64,000 nt of DNA, from positions 3,247,388-3,311,387 of the forward strand of contig NZ_CP010892.1 of NCBI RefSeq assembly GCF_000931465.1. The letters run 5' to 3'. This stretch comes from Pseudomonas sp. MRSN 12121. GTDB taxonomy: Bacteria > Pseudomonadota > Gammaproteobacteria > Pseudomonadales > Pseudomonadaceae. Positions within the stretch are counted from its first letter, which is position 1. Each line of letters starts with the position of its first letter. Shown piece by piece: positions 1-8,282 of the stretch. The position numbers and the translations under genes were made by a program. The notes beneath the pieces are model-generated. The model was not told where the DNA came from. It saw only the letters and a list, made by a program, of their open reading frames with translations, and made no database searches.

Positions 1-43
1 CGGCGATCAAAAGTGCTTCGTTGATACGGAGCGGGGCGTTCAT
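1..43 (-). CDS. 5' end of an unidentified gene (partial)
   Basis: Fourteen codons run off the left edge, starting with ATG at 43 and reading MNAPLRINEALLIA. A weak purine stretch (AGAGAAGA) precedes the start. The fragment is too short to identify. It is divergent from the sigma-54 activator gene, so the 350-bp gap between them would be a shared promoter region. Confidence 0.35.
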   Translation of the reverse strand, partial: MNAPLRINEALLIA

Positions 44-395
44 GGGGTCTTCTCTCTATGTGCCCAATCAAATGATGTGCCGTCGGTTGGGCGTACCGTT
101 CGGCTGGTTATTTGTACTGATGTCTCGAACCGGGTATCAGGTCACATAGAAAGACCAGAATTTACAACTTTTGTTCAGAACCACACTTCATCTTCCTGTA
201 ATGAAAGCTGAATGAAAGATTCGCGGGGAAGCAAGTAACGCGGGTTTGGCAGCCTGCTCACAGTTAGTCCAATTGGCGATGGACGCTATAAGCAATCGAT
301 ACAAGCGACCGTCAAGTTCTTGCTAGTGTTACTGCCAGGTTTGCCAAACTACTGTTTCTACTACCTTTTCTTATTTTTGGCGCCAAGGAACAGTC
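44..395. promoter_or_regulatory. Divergent promoter region of the sigma-54 activator gene
   Basis: No gene is supported here. Three things stand out: an 11-bp inverted repeat GTTTGCCAAAC at 349-359, which also occurs (with A at the centre) upstream of fapA; a partial copy GGTTTGGCA near 244; and a perfect 10-bp palindrome TTGGCGCCAA at 377-386, next to the ribosome binding site AAGGAA of the gene starting at 396. The position just before the start codon would suit autoregulation, which is inference. Confidence 0.5.
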
Positions 396-1721
396 ATGCT
401 TGAAGCGACCTCCCAGCGCCGCCTTCTTGTGGTCGACCCCTGCGATGACTGCCATCGCCTGCTGCCGGGCTTGCGCACGGTGGGCTGGGAAGTGGACAGC
501 TGCGACCTGGAGTCGGCTGTCGACCGTGGCTGTGACGTCGGCCTGTTGCGTTTGCAGGCGACACACCTGGAACGCCCCGAAGCGGTCAAGGAGCTGATCA
601 GTCGCAGCGGCACCGAGTGGATCGCGGTGCTCAGCCCCGACGTGCTGCGTTTGCAGAACGTCGGGGATTTCGTCTGCGAATGGTTTTTCGATTTCCACAC
701 CCTGCCGTTCGATGTCTCGCGGGTCCAGGTGACCCTCGGGCGGGCTTTCGGCATGGCGCGCCTGCGGGGCCAGGGCACTGTTCGCGTCGACCAGCCCGAA
801 CACGAGTTGCTGGGCGACAGCCGCTCGATCCGCGAGTTGCGCAAACTCCTGGGCAAGCTGGCGCCCACCGAGTCGCCGGTGCTGATCCGCGGCGAGAGCG
901 GCACGGGCAAGGAGTTGGTGGCCAGGACCCTGCACCAGCAGTCGCAACGCCACGACAAGCCCTTCGTGGCGATCAATTGCGGGGCCATCCCCGAGCACCT
1001 GATCCAGTCCGAGCTGTTCGGCCACGAGAAGGGCGCGTTCACCGGCGCCCATCAACGCAAGATCGGGCGTATCGAGGCGGCCCATGGCGGCACGCTGTTT
1101 CTCGACGAAATCGGCGATCTGCCGCTGGAGCTGCAAGCCAATCTGTTGCGCTTCCTGCAGGAAAAACACATCGAGCGAGTCGGCGGCAACCAGCCGATCC
1201 CGGTGGATGTGCGGGTATTGGCCGCAACCCATGTCGACCTGGAAGCGGCGATCGGCCGCGGACGCTTTCGCGAGGACCTGTATTACCGCCTGAACGTGTT
1301 GCAGGTGGTCACGGCTCCGCTGCGCGAGCGGCATGGCGACATCGGCATGCTGGCCAGCCATTTTTCCCGCTTCTATAGCCAGGAAACCGGCCGTCGGCCG
1401 CGCAGTTTCAGCGAAGACGCCCTGGTGGCCATGGGCAAGCACGATTGGCCGGGCAATGTCCGCGAGCTGGCCAATCGGGTGCGTCGCGGCCTGGTACTGG
1501 CCGAGGGACGCCAGATCGAGGCCCGCGACCTGGGCCTGCTCAGCCCGCAGGCCGGCATCGCGCCGATGGGTACGCTGGAGGACTACAAGCATCGCGCCGA
1601 GCGCCAGGCCCTGTGCGACGTGCTGGATCGGCACAGCGATAACCTGAGTGTCGCGGCCAGGGTCCTGGGCATTTCCCGCCCGACCTTCTACCGGTTGCTG
1701 CACAAGCACCAGATCCGCTAG
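396..1721 (+). CDS. Sigma-54-dependent transcriptional activator next to fap
   Basis: Bacterial enhancer-binding protein of 441 residues. The first ~130 residues form a receiver-like or VpsR-like input domain without an obvious phosphorylation site. The AAA+ core follows, with Walker A GESGTGKE (~residue 168), the sigma-54 contact loop GAFTGA (~215), Walker B-like GTLFLDEIG and an arginine-finger region. The C-terminus is a Fis-type helix-turn-helix (AARVLGISRPTFYRLL). The start ATG has a good AAGGAA site. The gene converges on fapF, and a sigma-54 promoter precedes fapA, so it is probably the fap activator. A gene of this type sits next to fap in other pseudomonads (known). Response to c-di-GMP, as in FleQ or VpsR, is possible but not shown by the sequence. 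Confidence 0.88.
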   Translation: MLEATSQRRLLVVDPCDDCHRLLPGLRTVGWEVDSCDLESAVDRGCDVGLLRLQATHLERPEAVKELISRSGTEWIAVLSPDVLRLQNVGDFVCEWFFDFHTLPFDVSRVQVTLGRAFGMARLRGQGTVRVDQPEHELLGDSRSIRELRKLLGKLAPTESPVLIRGESGTGKELVARTLHQQSQRHDKPFVAINCGAIPEHLIQSELFGHEKGAFTGAHQRKIGRIEAAHGGTLFLDEIGDLPLELQANLLRFLQEKHIERVGGNQPIPVDVRVLAATHVDLEAAIGRGRFREDLYYRLNVLQVVTAPLRERHGDIGMLASHFSRFYSQETGRRPRSFSEDALVAMGKHDWPGNVRELANRVRRGLVLAEGRQIEARDLGLLSPQAGIAPMGTLEDYKHRAERQALCDVLDRHSDNLSVAARVLGISRPTFYRLLHKHQIR

Positions 1722-1734
1722 GACGGCACAACGA

Positions 1735-1774
1735 AAAAGGCCCGCGGCGAGCGATTCGCCGCGGGCTTTTTTTT
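1735..1774. terminator. Bidirectional terminator between the activator gene and fapF
   Basis: Perfect 11-bp stem (GCCCGCGGCGA at 1740-1750 with its complement at 1756-1766), five-base loop, eight Ts on the right and five As on the left. It can serve both convergent genes. Confidence 0.9.
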
Positions 1775-1784
1775 ATCGGTGGCG

Positions 1785-3074
1785 TCAGAAGTAGTAAGGG
1801 AATTTCAGGCTGAAGGTGAAGTCCGGCGCATCGTCGGTCAGGCCGATCGACAGGCTGGGCACTATGGTCAGGTTATCGGTCGCGGCCAGGGTCATGCCGA
1901 CGTTGAAGTAGCCGGCGTTGGCATCGCTGGACACCACCGACTGCCAGTCGCCGCCGTCTTCCTTGAGCTTGCTCTTGCGCTGGATCAGGTCGGAGACCGA
2001 GAACGACATGCTCATTTTCTCGTTCAGGGCGAAAGCCACGCCCATGCCGATCTGGAAGCTGTCGCCCAGCTTGACCTTGCCGGGGGTCTTCAGGTTGACC
2101 GTGGAGCTGATGTCGTCGAACGATTCTTCCAGGTTGTGGGTGTAGGAGAGGCTGCCGAACAGCACCGCCGGGTCGTAGGTCTTGACCAGCGAGATGCCCG
2201 GCGTGATCGACCAGACGCCATTGCCGGTGGGCAGGTCATCCGGGACGAACAGGTTGGTGTTGTCCTGGACCTGGCGCAGCTTGATGCCAAAGGGTTCCTT
2301 GCCGGTCGGTGCCTTGACGCGCAGGGTCACGACGGCGTCCGGGGCGTTGACCGACTCGTCGAGGAACTTGTAGGCAACGCCGAAGTTGACGTCGCCAAGG
2401 GTCGGATCGTTGGACACGGATTTTTCGCTGGTGACCCCCGCCGCGCCGTTTTGCGCGCCGCCGGACTGGTAGGTGGATTCGCGGTAGACCACCGGCACGT
2501 TGACGTCGAACTGCCAGCGATTGTCCAGGTTGTAGCGGCCGGTGAGGTCGAGGGTCCAGTTGTCGGCCTTGATCCGGTCGAGGTTGATATTGCCGAGGAA
2601 AATCGAGTCCAGCGCCAGGAAGCCGTTGAGAATCAGCTGCCGGGTGTCATAGCGCGAATAGGTCATGCCGGTTTCGAAGCTGAACTTGCCGCCGCCGAAG
2701 AAGCCGCTGGCCTCGTCGTACAGGTTGGAGACGCTCTGCGCGGGTTGCGAGTCGTCCTTGAGCGACTCCCCGTAGGAACTGCTTCCGGCCGCGCTCGACC
2801 CCTTGCCGGCGCCTGCCACCTGCGGGTTGCCGCGCATGTCTGCCGGCGACTTGGCCAGGCGTTTGGGAGCGGGCGTCGCCGGCTGGTCCTCGACCTGGCG
2901 CACCCGCTGTTCCAGCACCGCCAGGGCCTTCTGCTGCACGTCGTAGCGTTGCTTGAGTTCCAGCAGCTCCTGCTTCAGGGCCTCTATCTCGGCATCCGGC
3001 GCGGCCTGCAGCACCGTTGCCGGCAAGAGCGCGCCCAGACACACAACCGTAGTCAACGAAACTGATCGATACAT
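1785..3074 (-). CDS. fapF: FapF, outer-membrane exporter of Fap amyloid
   Basis: The last gene of fapABCDEF encodes the trimeric beta-barrel pore that exports amyloid subunits. The protein has a signal peptide ([19 protein letters not shown], cut after LQA) and a periplasmic coiled coil ([16 protein letters not shown] onward, ~residues 26-62). A low-complexity linker follows, then a beta-rich C-terminal domain ending in an aromatic residue (FPYYF), as outer-membrane barrels do. The ATG at 3074 gives the best signal peptide; a GTG at 3110 in the same frame would add 12 residues and has a better ribosome site (AGGTTGGG). The start is therefore uncertain, while the identity is firm from the coiled coil, the barrel and the gene order. 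Confidence 0.9.
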   Translation of the reverse strand: MYRSVSLTTVVCLGALLPATVLQAAPDAEIEALKQELLELKQRYDVQQKALAVLEQRVRQVEDQPATPAPKRLAKSPADMRGNPQVAGAGKGSSAAGSSSYGESLKDDSQPAQSVSNLYDEASGFFGGGKFSFETGMTYSRYDTRQLILNGFLALDSIFLGNINLDRIKADNWTLDLTGRYNLDNRWQFDVNVPVVYRESTYQSGGAQNGAAGVTSEKSVSNDPTLGDVNFGVAYKFLDESVNAPDAVVTLRVKAPTGKEPFGIKLRQVQDNTNLFVPDDLPTGNGVWSITPGISLVKTYDPAVLFGSLSYTHNLEESFDDISSTVNLKTPGKVKLGDSFQIGMGVAFALNEKMSMSFSVSDLIQRKSKLKEDGGDWQSVVSSDANAGYFNVGMTLAATDNLTIVPSLSIGLTDDAPDFTFSLKFPYYF

Positions 3075-3120
3075 GAAATAAGCCGTCCGTTTGAGCCTGA
3101 GGGGCGACACCCAACCTGGA

Positions 3121-3867
3121 TCAATAGCCGAGGTTGCGCAGGCCCTTGAGCTGGGTCAGGTTGCAGTCCAGGGCGCCGGCGCTGGGGCCGTTGTTATTGA
3201 GGATCACGTTCAACTGGGTCAGGTTGTTGACCAGGTTGCTGTTGCCCAGCAAACGGGTGTTCTGCAGCAGGCCGCCCTGGGCGACTTGTTGCAGGGCCGC
3301 GCCCTGGTTGTTGCTGGCCTGGATGGCCATCTGGATCCCGCCGCCGGTGGCGGAGACCGCGACACTGCCCGCGGCGTTGCTGCCGGTGATGGTGTGCCCG
3401 CTGGTCAGCAGCTGGCCCTGGGCCGGGACCAGCGCCGGCGCCTGGCTGGCTTCCTTGACGTCGATGGCGACGTTGTTGAAAGCGCTATTGCCGTCGCCCG
3501 CGGCCCGCACGCTCTGGGTCACGCCCTGGGAGGTGGCCAGGCCCGCGCCGCCGATCACGTTGCCCGTGCCCTGGGTCGGCGTCGACCCGTTGCCGGTTTC
3601 CTTGATCGTCGAGACATAGAATTGCGGTTTGACCGTGGCCTGCTGGATCTGCATCGAGGTGGTGGCCCCGATCAGGTCGCCCGAGGCGTTGCGCCAGGTG
3701 CTGCTCATGACGATGCCGAAGCTGATGATCCGCCCCGGCATGACGTAGCGACCCCGCAGCTCGGAGAGCTCCTGGTCCTTGATTTCGATGGGCTTGAAGC
3801 CCCCGTTGGCATACGCAGGAACACTTGCTACCAGGCAGGCGGCGGCCAGCCAGCATGAGGTTTTCAT
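3121..3867 (-). CDS. fapE: FapE, minor amyloid component
   Basis: Secreted protein of 248 residues. It has a signal peptide [20 protein letters not shown], then a conserved FapE-type segment around [20 protein letters not shown]. The C-terminal half is rich in Asn, Gln and Gly ([17 protein letters not shown]). FapE is exported through FapF and found in the fibres as a minor component (known for the family). The ATG at 3867 has GGGAG seven bases upstream. It lies between fapD and fapF with short gaps, as in other fap operons. Confidence 0.9.
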   Translation of the reverse strand: MKTSCWLAAACLVASVPAYANGGFKPIEIKDQELSELRGRYVMPGRIISFGIVMSSTWRNASGDLIGATTSMQIQQATVKPQFYVSTIKETGNGSTPTQGTGNVIGGAGLATSQGVTQSVRAAGDGNSAFNNVAIDVKEASQAPALVPAQGQLLTSGHTITGSNAAGSVAVSATGGGIQMAIQASNNQGAALQQVAQGGLLQNTRLLGNSNLVNNLTQLNVILNNNGPSAGALDCNLTQLKGLRNLGY

Positions 3868-3911
3868 CTGCTGCTCCCGGAGCATCCGGCTCCTTTATCG
3901 TTCTCGCGGCC

Positions 3912-4592
3912 CTAGAAGAAGTCGCTCTGGATGAAGCCGAATTCCATCAGTTCTGCGTCCTTGACCGGATTGAAGGTATCCAGCCGATTCTTCGCGGTCA
4001 GCGGGTTGGGCGGGGCGAGCAAGGCGTTGGCCTTGTCGTAGCCGGGGCCGATGATGGCAAAGACGATACCGTTCCAGCCTTTGACGAAGTCTTCGTGGGT
4101 GTAGCGCTTGTGGCCCAGCACCGGATCGCCGACATAGACCCAGTCCTTCTGTGCCCGCAACAAGACCACGAAGTGCTTGTAGCCACGTATGTCCATCAGG
4201 ACCACCACCGGAATCGACACCGCCTCCAGCTTGTCGGGAGGTATCCGGTAGCCCCGGGCGCGCATGCCGATGCTTTCTATGTAGAGCTTCATGTCGAGCA
4301 TGGAAAAACCCTGGGTGCGCACCAGATCCTGGTCCGCAGTGGCCAGCATGCCTTTGATGACGTGCTCCTCATCGACGTTGAGCCAGTAGGCTTGGCGCAG
4401 GATCGTCGCCAGCGCGGCGGCGCCGCAGCTGAAGTCGGTCTTCTGCTCGACCAGGTCGGCGAACTTGCGCTCGCGGACGCTTTGCACCTGCTTGTACACC
4501 AGGTTCCCGCCAGGCAGCGCGGCTACCGGCATCTGTGCGGCCTGAGTCAGGCCCGCCAGGCCAAGCAGCAGGCAGAAGGTTGCAATCCGCAT
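3912..4592 (-). CDS. fapD: FapD, C39-like cysteine protease of the Fap system
   Basis: Periplasmic protein of 226 residues with a signal peptide (MRIATFCLLLGLAGLTQAA). It has a papain-like C39 fold: the cysteine is in DFSCGAAALATIL (~residue 57), the histidine in GYKHFVVL and the aspartate in VGDPVLGHKRY, so the catalytic triad looks intact. FapD is thought to act on FapF or on the subunits during export (family knowledge). ATG 4592 is preferred over an in-frame GTG at 4613 because it opens the signal peptide directly. The gene lies just behind a terminator-like hairpin at 4619-4641. Confidence 0.9.
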   Translation of the reverse strand: MRIATFCLLLGLAGLTQAAQMPVAALPGGNLVYKQVQSVRERKFADLVEQKTDFSCGAAALATILRQAYWLNVDEEHVIKGMLATADQDLVRTQGFSMLDMKLYIESIGMRARGYRIPPDKLEAVSIPVVVLMDIRGYKHFVVLLRAQKDWVYVGDPVLGHKRYTHEDFVKGWNGIVFAIIGPGYDKANALLAPPNPLTAKNRLDTFNPVKDAELMEFGFIQSDFF

Positions 4593-4618
4593 GATCGATA
4601 CGCCTTGTGACACGGTGG

Positions 4619-4641
4619 AAAAGCCCCGTTTCCGGGGCTTT
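4619..4641 (-). terminator. Intra-operon terminator-like hairpin between fapC and fapD
   Basis: Nine-base-pair stem (AAAGCCCCG with CGGGGCTTT), four-base loop, then four Ts on the minus strand. It sits after the fapC stop and before the fapD start, so it could let only part of the transcripts continue into fapDEF. Confidence 0.7.
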
Positions 4642-4655
4642 CGTCACGCACGTGG

Positions 4656-5666
4656 TTACATGCAGGCCTTGCAGCCGGCAGCGATGGACAGCGAGTTGCT
4701 CTGCTGGTTGCCGACCCCCGCCGAGACGTTGACGCCGCCGTTGCCGGAGAAGCCGTTCAGCGAGTTGGTCAGCGACGCGTTGTTGATCACAGGGTTTTTC
4801 CAGCCGTCTTTGGTCAGCACTTGCTGGGTCCAGTAGCCAGAAAGCTCGACCGTGCCTTGTTCCTTGAAGGCGAATTTCTGATCGTCGTTGTCGTGGCCGC
4901 CGCCACGGTTGTCGCTGTAGTGGCCGCCACCGCCGTGGTGATCGTCGTCGCCTTCGATCTTGCCGGAGCCGGTGCCCTTGTAGGTGCCGGAGGCGTGGAA
5001 GTCGCTGGTGAGGGTGTCTTTCTTGTAGGTGCGCACGCCTTGGTTTTCCACGACCAGGCCGGTGGAAGACTGGTTGGCCGAGGCTGCCGCGGTGGCGACG
5101 CGACCGCCGGACACGGCGATGGCCAGGTTGTTTTTCTGTTGGTTGAAGTTGCCGGCGGTGACGTTGATGCCGATGTTGCCGGAACCATTGTTGCCAGCGT
5201 TGTTGAGGGTGGCGTTGTTCAGCGTCGAAGCGTTTTTTACATAGTTGTCGACGTTGTTCTGGGTTGCGCTGGAAGCGGCTATAGCACTGCCGAAGATGAA
5301 GCTTTCATCGGCGGTGGCCAGGGCCGCGGCGTTGTCTTGCTGGTTGCCGTCGCCGGCGGCGACGTTGGCGCCCATGTTGCCGTTGGAGTTGTTCAGCGAG
5401 TTGTCGGCCTTGGCATTGTTGTTGGTGCCCTGGTTGTTGACCACATTGCCGCTGCTGTCTTGCACATCGATGACGGCGGCCCCGGCGCCGGCAGTGACCT
5501 GCAGCAGGGTGTTGAGGTCCGGGCCACGTGGGTCGTGGCCGCCATGACCGCCATTGTGGCCGCCGTTATGCCCGCCATGGTTGTCGTCGTTGCCAGCCTG
5601 TGCAGCCATCGCCATGACCGCGGCGAGGGCAAACACCAGTGGTTTGAGAGCCATTGTAGGTTTCAT
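4656..5666 (-). CDS. fapC: FapC, major functional amyloid subunit
   Basis: Fibre subunit of 336 residues. It has a signal peptide (MKPTMALKPLVFALAAVMAM, cut at AQA-GN) and three imperfect amyloid repeats built on NxGxNVxAGxxNQQ (~residues 90-105, ~165-185 and ~305-325). Variable linkers separate the repeats. The C-terminus carries a CxxC (CKAC), typical of FapB and FapC. Two tracts are unusually rich in His, Gly and Asp: residues ~26-50 (NDDNHGGHNGGHNGG) and the second linker (DDDHHGGGGHYSDNRGGGHD). Start ATG 5666 follows GGAGAAACACC. It is transcribed from the fapA promoter and followed by a partial terminator. Confidence 0.95.
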   Translation of the reverse strand: MKPTMALKPLVFALAAVMAMAAQAGNDDNHGGHNGGHNGGHGGHDPRGPDLNTLLQVTAGAGAAVIDVQDSSGNVVNNQGTNNNAKADNSLNNSNGNMGANVAAGDGNQQDNAAALATADESFIFGSAIAASSATQNNVDNYVKNASTLNNATLNNAGNNGSGNIGINVTAGNFNQQKNNLAIAVSGGRVATAAASANQSSTGLVVENQGVRTYKKDTLTSDFHASGTYKGTGSGKIEGDDDHHGGGGHYSDNRGGGHDNDDQKFAFKEQGTVELSGYWTQQVLTKDGWKNPVINNASLTNSLNGFSGNGGVNVSAGVGNQQSNSLSIAAGCKACM

Positions 5667-5729
5667 GGTGTTTCTCCGTGCTTATAAGTTGGTTAAGTGT
5701 TGGTACTTTTCCAATCGCACTGCTGCGGG

Positions 5730-6308
5730 TCAGTCTGCGACCCGTATGCTCAGGGTGTTAGCCATGCGGTTCCCCACCCCGGCACTCTGGTTCAGCTGAA
5801 TCACCCCTCGGCTGCCGGTGAAGGCCTGGTCGCTGGTAACGACCTGGCGGCTGCCTTGCGGAATGTCAGTTGCTCCCGAGCCTGGTAACAGCGCCACGTT
5901 CTGTTGGGACAGGACGCTGTCGTCGATGCTTTGCGGCTGGGCACTGATGCTCACCCGCAGGGCATTGACCATCTGGTTGTTGGCGCCGGCGCCCTGGTTC
6001 ACGCCCAGGACCCCGTTGCCGTTGCTGAACGCGTTGCCGCCGATCCGGCTGCTGGCGTCGATCGCGCTGCTGGCCGGTGTCCCGAGTGCCTGGCGCACCA
6101 CGGTGGTGGCATGGGCCTCGGTGCCGATGGCGATGGCGCGGGTATTGGTCTGTTGCTGCTGGTCGCCGGCGGCCTGGTTGAGGTTGAAGTTGCCGTGGTA
6201 GCGGGCGCCGACGTTGTCGAGGGCGGCGCTGTCCTGCGTGCGCAGGCCCGGGTCGGCCATGACCGACGTGCAACCAGCCAGGGCCAGCCATAGCAAGGTG
6301 CGATTCAT
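5730..6308 (-). CDS. fapB: FapB, minor amyloid subunit and probable nucleator
   Basis: Protein of 192 residues with three FapC-like repeats (GNFNLNQAAGDQQQQTNTRA, GVLGVNQGAGANNQ, GVIQLNQSAGVGNRMANTL) separated by short linkers. FapB is proposed to nucleate FapC (family knowledge). The N-terminus MNRTLLWLALAGCTSVMADP can be read as an ordinary signal peptide cut after VMA, or as a lipobox (LAGC). Unlike FapC it has no C-terminal CxxC here. The start follows the fapA stop by one base, suggesting translational coupling. Confidence 0.9.
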   Translation of the reverse strand: MNRTLLWLALAGCTSVMADPGLRTQDSAALDNVGARYHGNFNLNQAAGDQQQQTNTRAIAIGTEAHATTVVRQALGTPASSAIDASSRIGGNAFSNGNGVLGVNQGAGANNQMVNALRVSISAQPQSIDDSVLSQQNVALLPGSGATDIPQGSRQVVTSDQAFTGSRGVIQLNQSAGVGNRMANTLSIRVAD

Positions 6309-6309
6309 T

Positions 6310-6762
6310 TCATTGGCCTCCGGCCAGCCGGCCCAAGGGCGCCAGGCCCGAACTCAGGGAACGGTTGATGGTGTTGGAGATGGCGCCGCCACTGCCGCCG
6401 CCATGGCCGGCGCCCATGCCGGCCATGCCATTGGGATTGGTGACGACATTCAGCCCTTGCAGGCTGGTGCCGTTGGGCAGGACGTTGCGACTGAGGGTGG
6501 CGCCGCTGCTGACTCCGGCAAAATCGCCGTCGCTCAGCTCGGTGTTGCCGGTCATCTGGGTGACCCGCTCCGACGGGTTGGCGTTGACGGTGGTCGGGTA
6601 GGGGTCGGGGTGCATCGGGGGGCGGCCGACGGCCTGGGGTTGCACGTCGCGATCGAGCACGATCCGGCCATCGCCGGCCGCCTGGGCCGCAGGATTGAAG
6701 AGCAAACCGAGGGCGCAGCCGACCAGCAGCAGGCGAGCCCAGCCAATAGGATGATTCCCCAT
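6310..6762 (-). CDS. fapA: FapA, first protein of the amyloid operon
   Basis: Secreted protein of 150 residues. The signal peptide ends in AAQA-AGDG, and the mature part is polar with a Gly/His-rich stretch (GMGAGHGGGSGG) near the C-terminus. FapA influences the FapB/FapC ratio in fibres and may be a chaperone (family knowledge). Start ATG 6762 has AAGGAA about eight bases upstream. The first gene of the operon, it lies 42 bp downstream of the transcription start expected from the sigma-54 promoter at 6815-6830. Confidence 0.88.
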   Translation of the reverse strand: MGNHPIGWARLLLVGCALGLLFNPAAQAAGDGRIVLDRDVQPQAVGRPPMHPDPYPTTVNANPSERVTQMTGNTELSDGDFAGVSSGATLSRNVLPNGTSLQGLNVVTNPNGMAGMGAGHGGGSGGAISNTINRSLSSGLAPLGRLAGGQ

Positions 6763-6814
6763 GACAGCATTCCTTTTTTTGCGCGCTGGCCCTAGTCAGC
6801 GTCGCAAGGGGTAG

Positions 6815-6830
6815 AGCAGGAGCTGTGCCG
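6815..6830 (-). promoter_or_regulatory. Sigma-54 (RpoN) promoter of fapABCDEF
   Basis: The minus strand reads CGGCACAGCTCCTGCT. It has GG at -24 and GC at -12 with the required ten bases between them, and matches TGGCACGnnnnTTGCW at all but three positions. Expected transcription start is near 6804. Confidence 0.75.
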
Positions 6831-7085
6831 TGTTTGGAATAGACAGGAAATTCAATGGCTTATGGACGGATCGCGGATTTCGCGGGGTGAGCTGTTTCAG
6901 CGCTGAGACAGGATCGGCGTGCGCCGGCCCGGCGCAGGCGGGGCAGGGCGCTATGGCGGGGGGGATTGCGGCGGGCTGTCTCATCGGTTTGACAAACACC
7001 GGATGGACGGCGCGAGCCCTGTGATTTCGTGGCTCCGTCCCGCAAGCCGTGTTTCAGGAGTGGACACTGCGCCACGCCCCGGGCA
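6831..7085. promoter_or_regulatory. Upstream activating region of fap
   Basis: No gene is supported. The inverted repeat GTTTGACAAAC at 6987-6997 lies about 165 bp upstream of the -24 element, a usual distance for an enhancer-binding protein site. The same repeat is found before the activator gene at 349-359. Nothing else recognisable was seen. Confidence 0.5.
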
Positions 7086-7610
7086 TCAGCCCTGAAGCAA
7101 CTTGGCCACCTGGGCGAACGCCTGTTGCCGACGCGCTTCCCAGTCTCCGCGGATCACCTCGAAGGGTTGCCCGTGTTCTCGCAACCAGGCCTGGATGGCC
7201 TGGAAAAACACCAGGCGCTCGCCCAGTTCGGGCTGGCAGCGCTGGCCATCGCCGACCCAGTCGACGTCTTCCGGGGAGAGCAGCAGGTGCAGGTCGTAGT
7301 GGCGTGCCAGCAGTTCGCTTTCCAGCCAGCCCGGGCAGGCGCCGAACAGGGTCTGGCTCCAGAGGATATTGCTCAACAGGTGGGTGTCGAGAATCAGCAG
7401 CGGCGGCTGTTGCGCGCGGCCCTGGTCTTCCCAGGCCAATTGCCCGCGGGCAATCTGCGGGATATCCGCCAGGCAGGTGTCGCGCTGCTCCTGCTCCATG
7501 AAATGACGGACGTACTCGCCCACCTGGATGCCGCCGAAGTGGCGCTGCAATTGGCCGCTGAGCCAGCTCTTGCCGCTCGACTCGGGGCCGGTCAGGACCA
7601 CGACCTTCAT
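7086..7610 (-). CDS. NadR-like nicotinamide riboside kinase
   Basis: P-loop protein of 174 residues with Walker A GPESSGKS at residues 8-15 and the NadR-type segment VGEYVRHFMEQ. It matches the ribosylnicotinamide kinase domain of NadR without the adenylyltransferase or repressor domains. It would phosphorylate imported nicotinamide riboside to NMN. Its ATG overlaps the pnuC stop by four bases (ATGA), so transporter and kinase are coupled, which supports the assignment. Confidence 0.88.
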   Translation of the reverse strand: MKVVVLTGPESSGKSWLSGQLQRHFGGIQVGEYVRHFMEQEQRDTCLADIPQIARGQLAWEDQGRAQQPPLLILDTHLLSNILWSQTLFGACPGWLESELLARHYDLHLLLSPEDVDWVGDGQRCQPELGERLVFFQAIQAWLREHGQPFEVIRGDWEARRQQAFAQVAKLLQG

Positions 7611-8173
7611 GCCGGGCGCAGCGCCGGGTCGGCGTGCCAGGAGCGCCAGCCTTGTATCGCCAGCAGGGTGAACAGGCCGTACAGCGCCGCGGTCAGGTAC
7701 AGGTTCTTGTAGATGAACAGGCCGACAAAAATCACATCGACGACGATCCATAGGGGCCAGCACTGCACGCGCTTCTGCGCCATCCACCATTGCGCGACCA
7801 GGCTGAAGCCGGTGAGGGCGGCGTCCAGCCAGGGCTGCGCGGCATCGGTCCAGTGGGCCATGGCGGCCCCGAGCAGCAGGCTGCCGATGGCCCCCAGGCC
7901 GAGCCCCTGGAGCAGCGCTCCGGTGGTCAGTTGGCTGACCGGCCGGCCCTGGTGACTGGCGCCGCCACGGGTCCATTGCCACCAGCCGTACAGCTGCAGG
8001 ACGGCATAGACCCCTTGCAGCAACATGTCCGAATACAGTTTCACCTCGAAGAAGATCCAGCTGTACAGCAACACCATGACCAGGCCGATCGGCCAGCACC
8101 AGGGGTTCTGCCTGACTGTCAGCCAGACGGCGATCACGCCGAGTGCAGCGGCGAACAGTTCGAGACCGGACAT
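7607..8173 (-). CDS. pnuC: PnuC, nicotinamide riboside transporter
   Basis: Inner-membrane protein of 188 residues with about seven hydrophobic segments and the tryptophan-rich PnuC signature (NPWCWPIGLVMVLLYSWIFF and YGWWQW). It carries out facilitated uptake of nicotinamide riboside, trapped by the kinase encoded directly downstream. No NiaR- or NadQ-type site was recognised upstream. Confidence 0.92.
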   Translation of the reverse strand: MSGLELFAAALGVIAVWLTVRQNPWCWPIGLVMVLLYSWIFFEVKLYSDMLLQGVYAVLQLYGWWQWTRGGASHQGRPVSQLTTGALLQGLGLGAIGSLLLGAAMAHWTDAAQPWLDAALTGFSLVAQWWMAQKRVQCWPLWIVVDVIFVGLFIYKNLYLTAALYGLFTLLAIQGWRSWHADPALRPA

Positions 8174-8246
8174 GAAAACTACCTTGAGGCGAAGGAGGGG
8201 GCGGATTGTACCCAGAAGCGGCCCCGCATGTTAGCCGGGCCCGGGG

Positions 8247-8278
8247 CGCCGTGGCGGGGGAGCCCCCCCGCCACGGCG
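8247..8278 (-). terminator. GC-rich hairpin after the chemoreceptor gene
   Basis: Perfect 14-bp stem (CGCCGTGGCGGGGG with its complement), four-base loop, just beyond the chemoreceptor stop. There is no T tract on the minus strand, so it may stabilise the 3' end rather than terminate alone. Confidence 0.55.
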
Positions 8279-8282
8279 GGTG

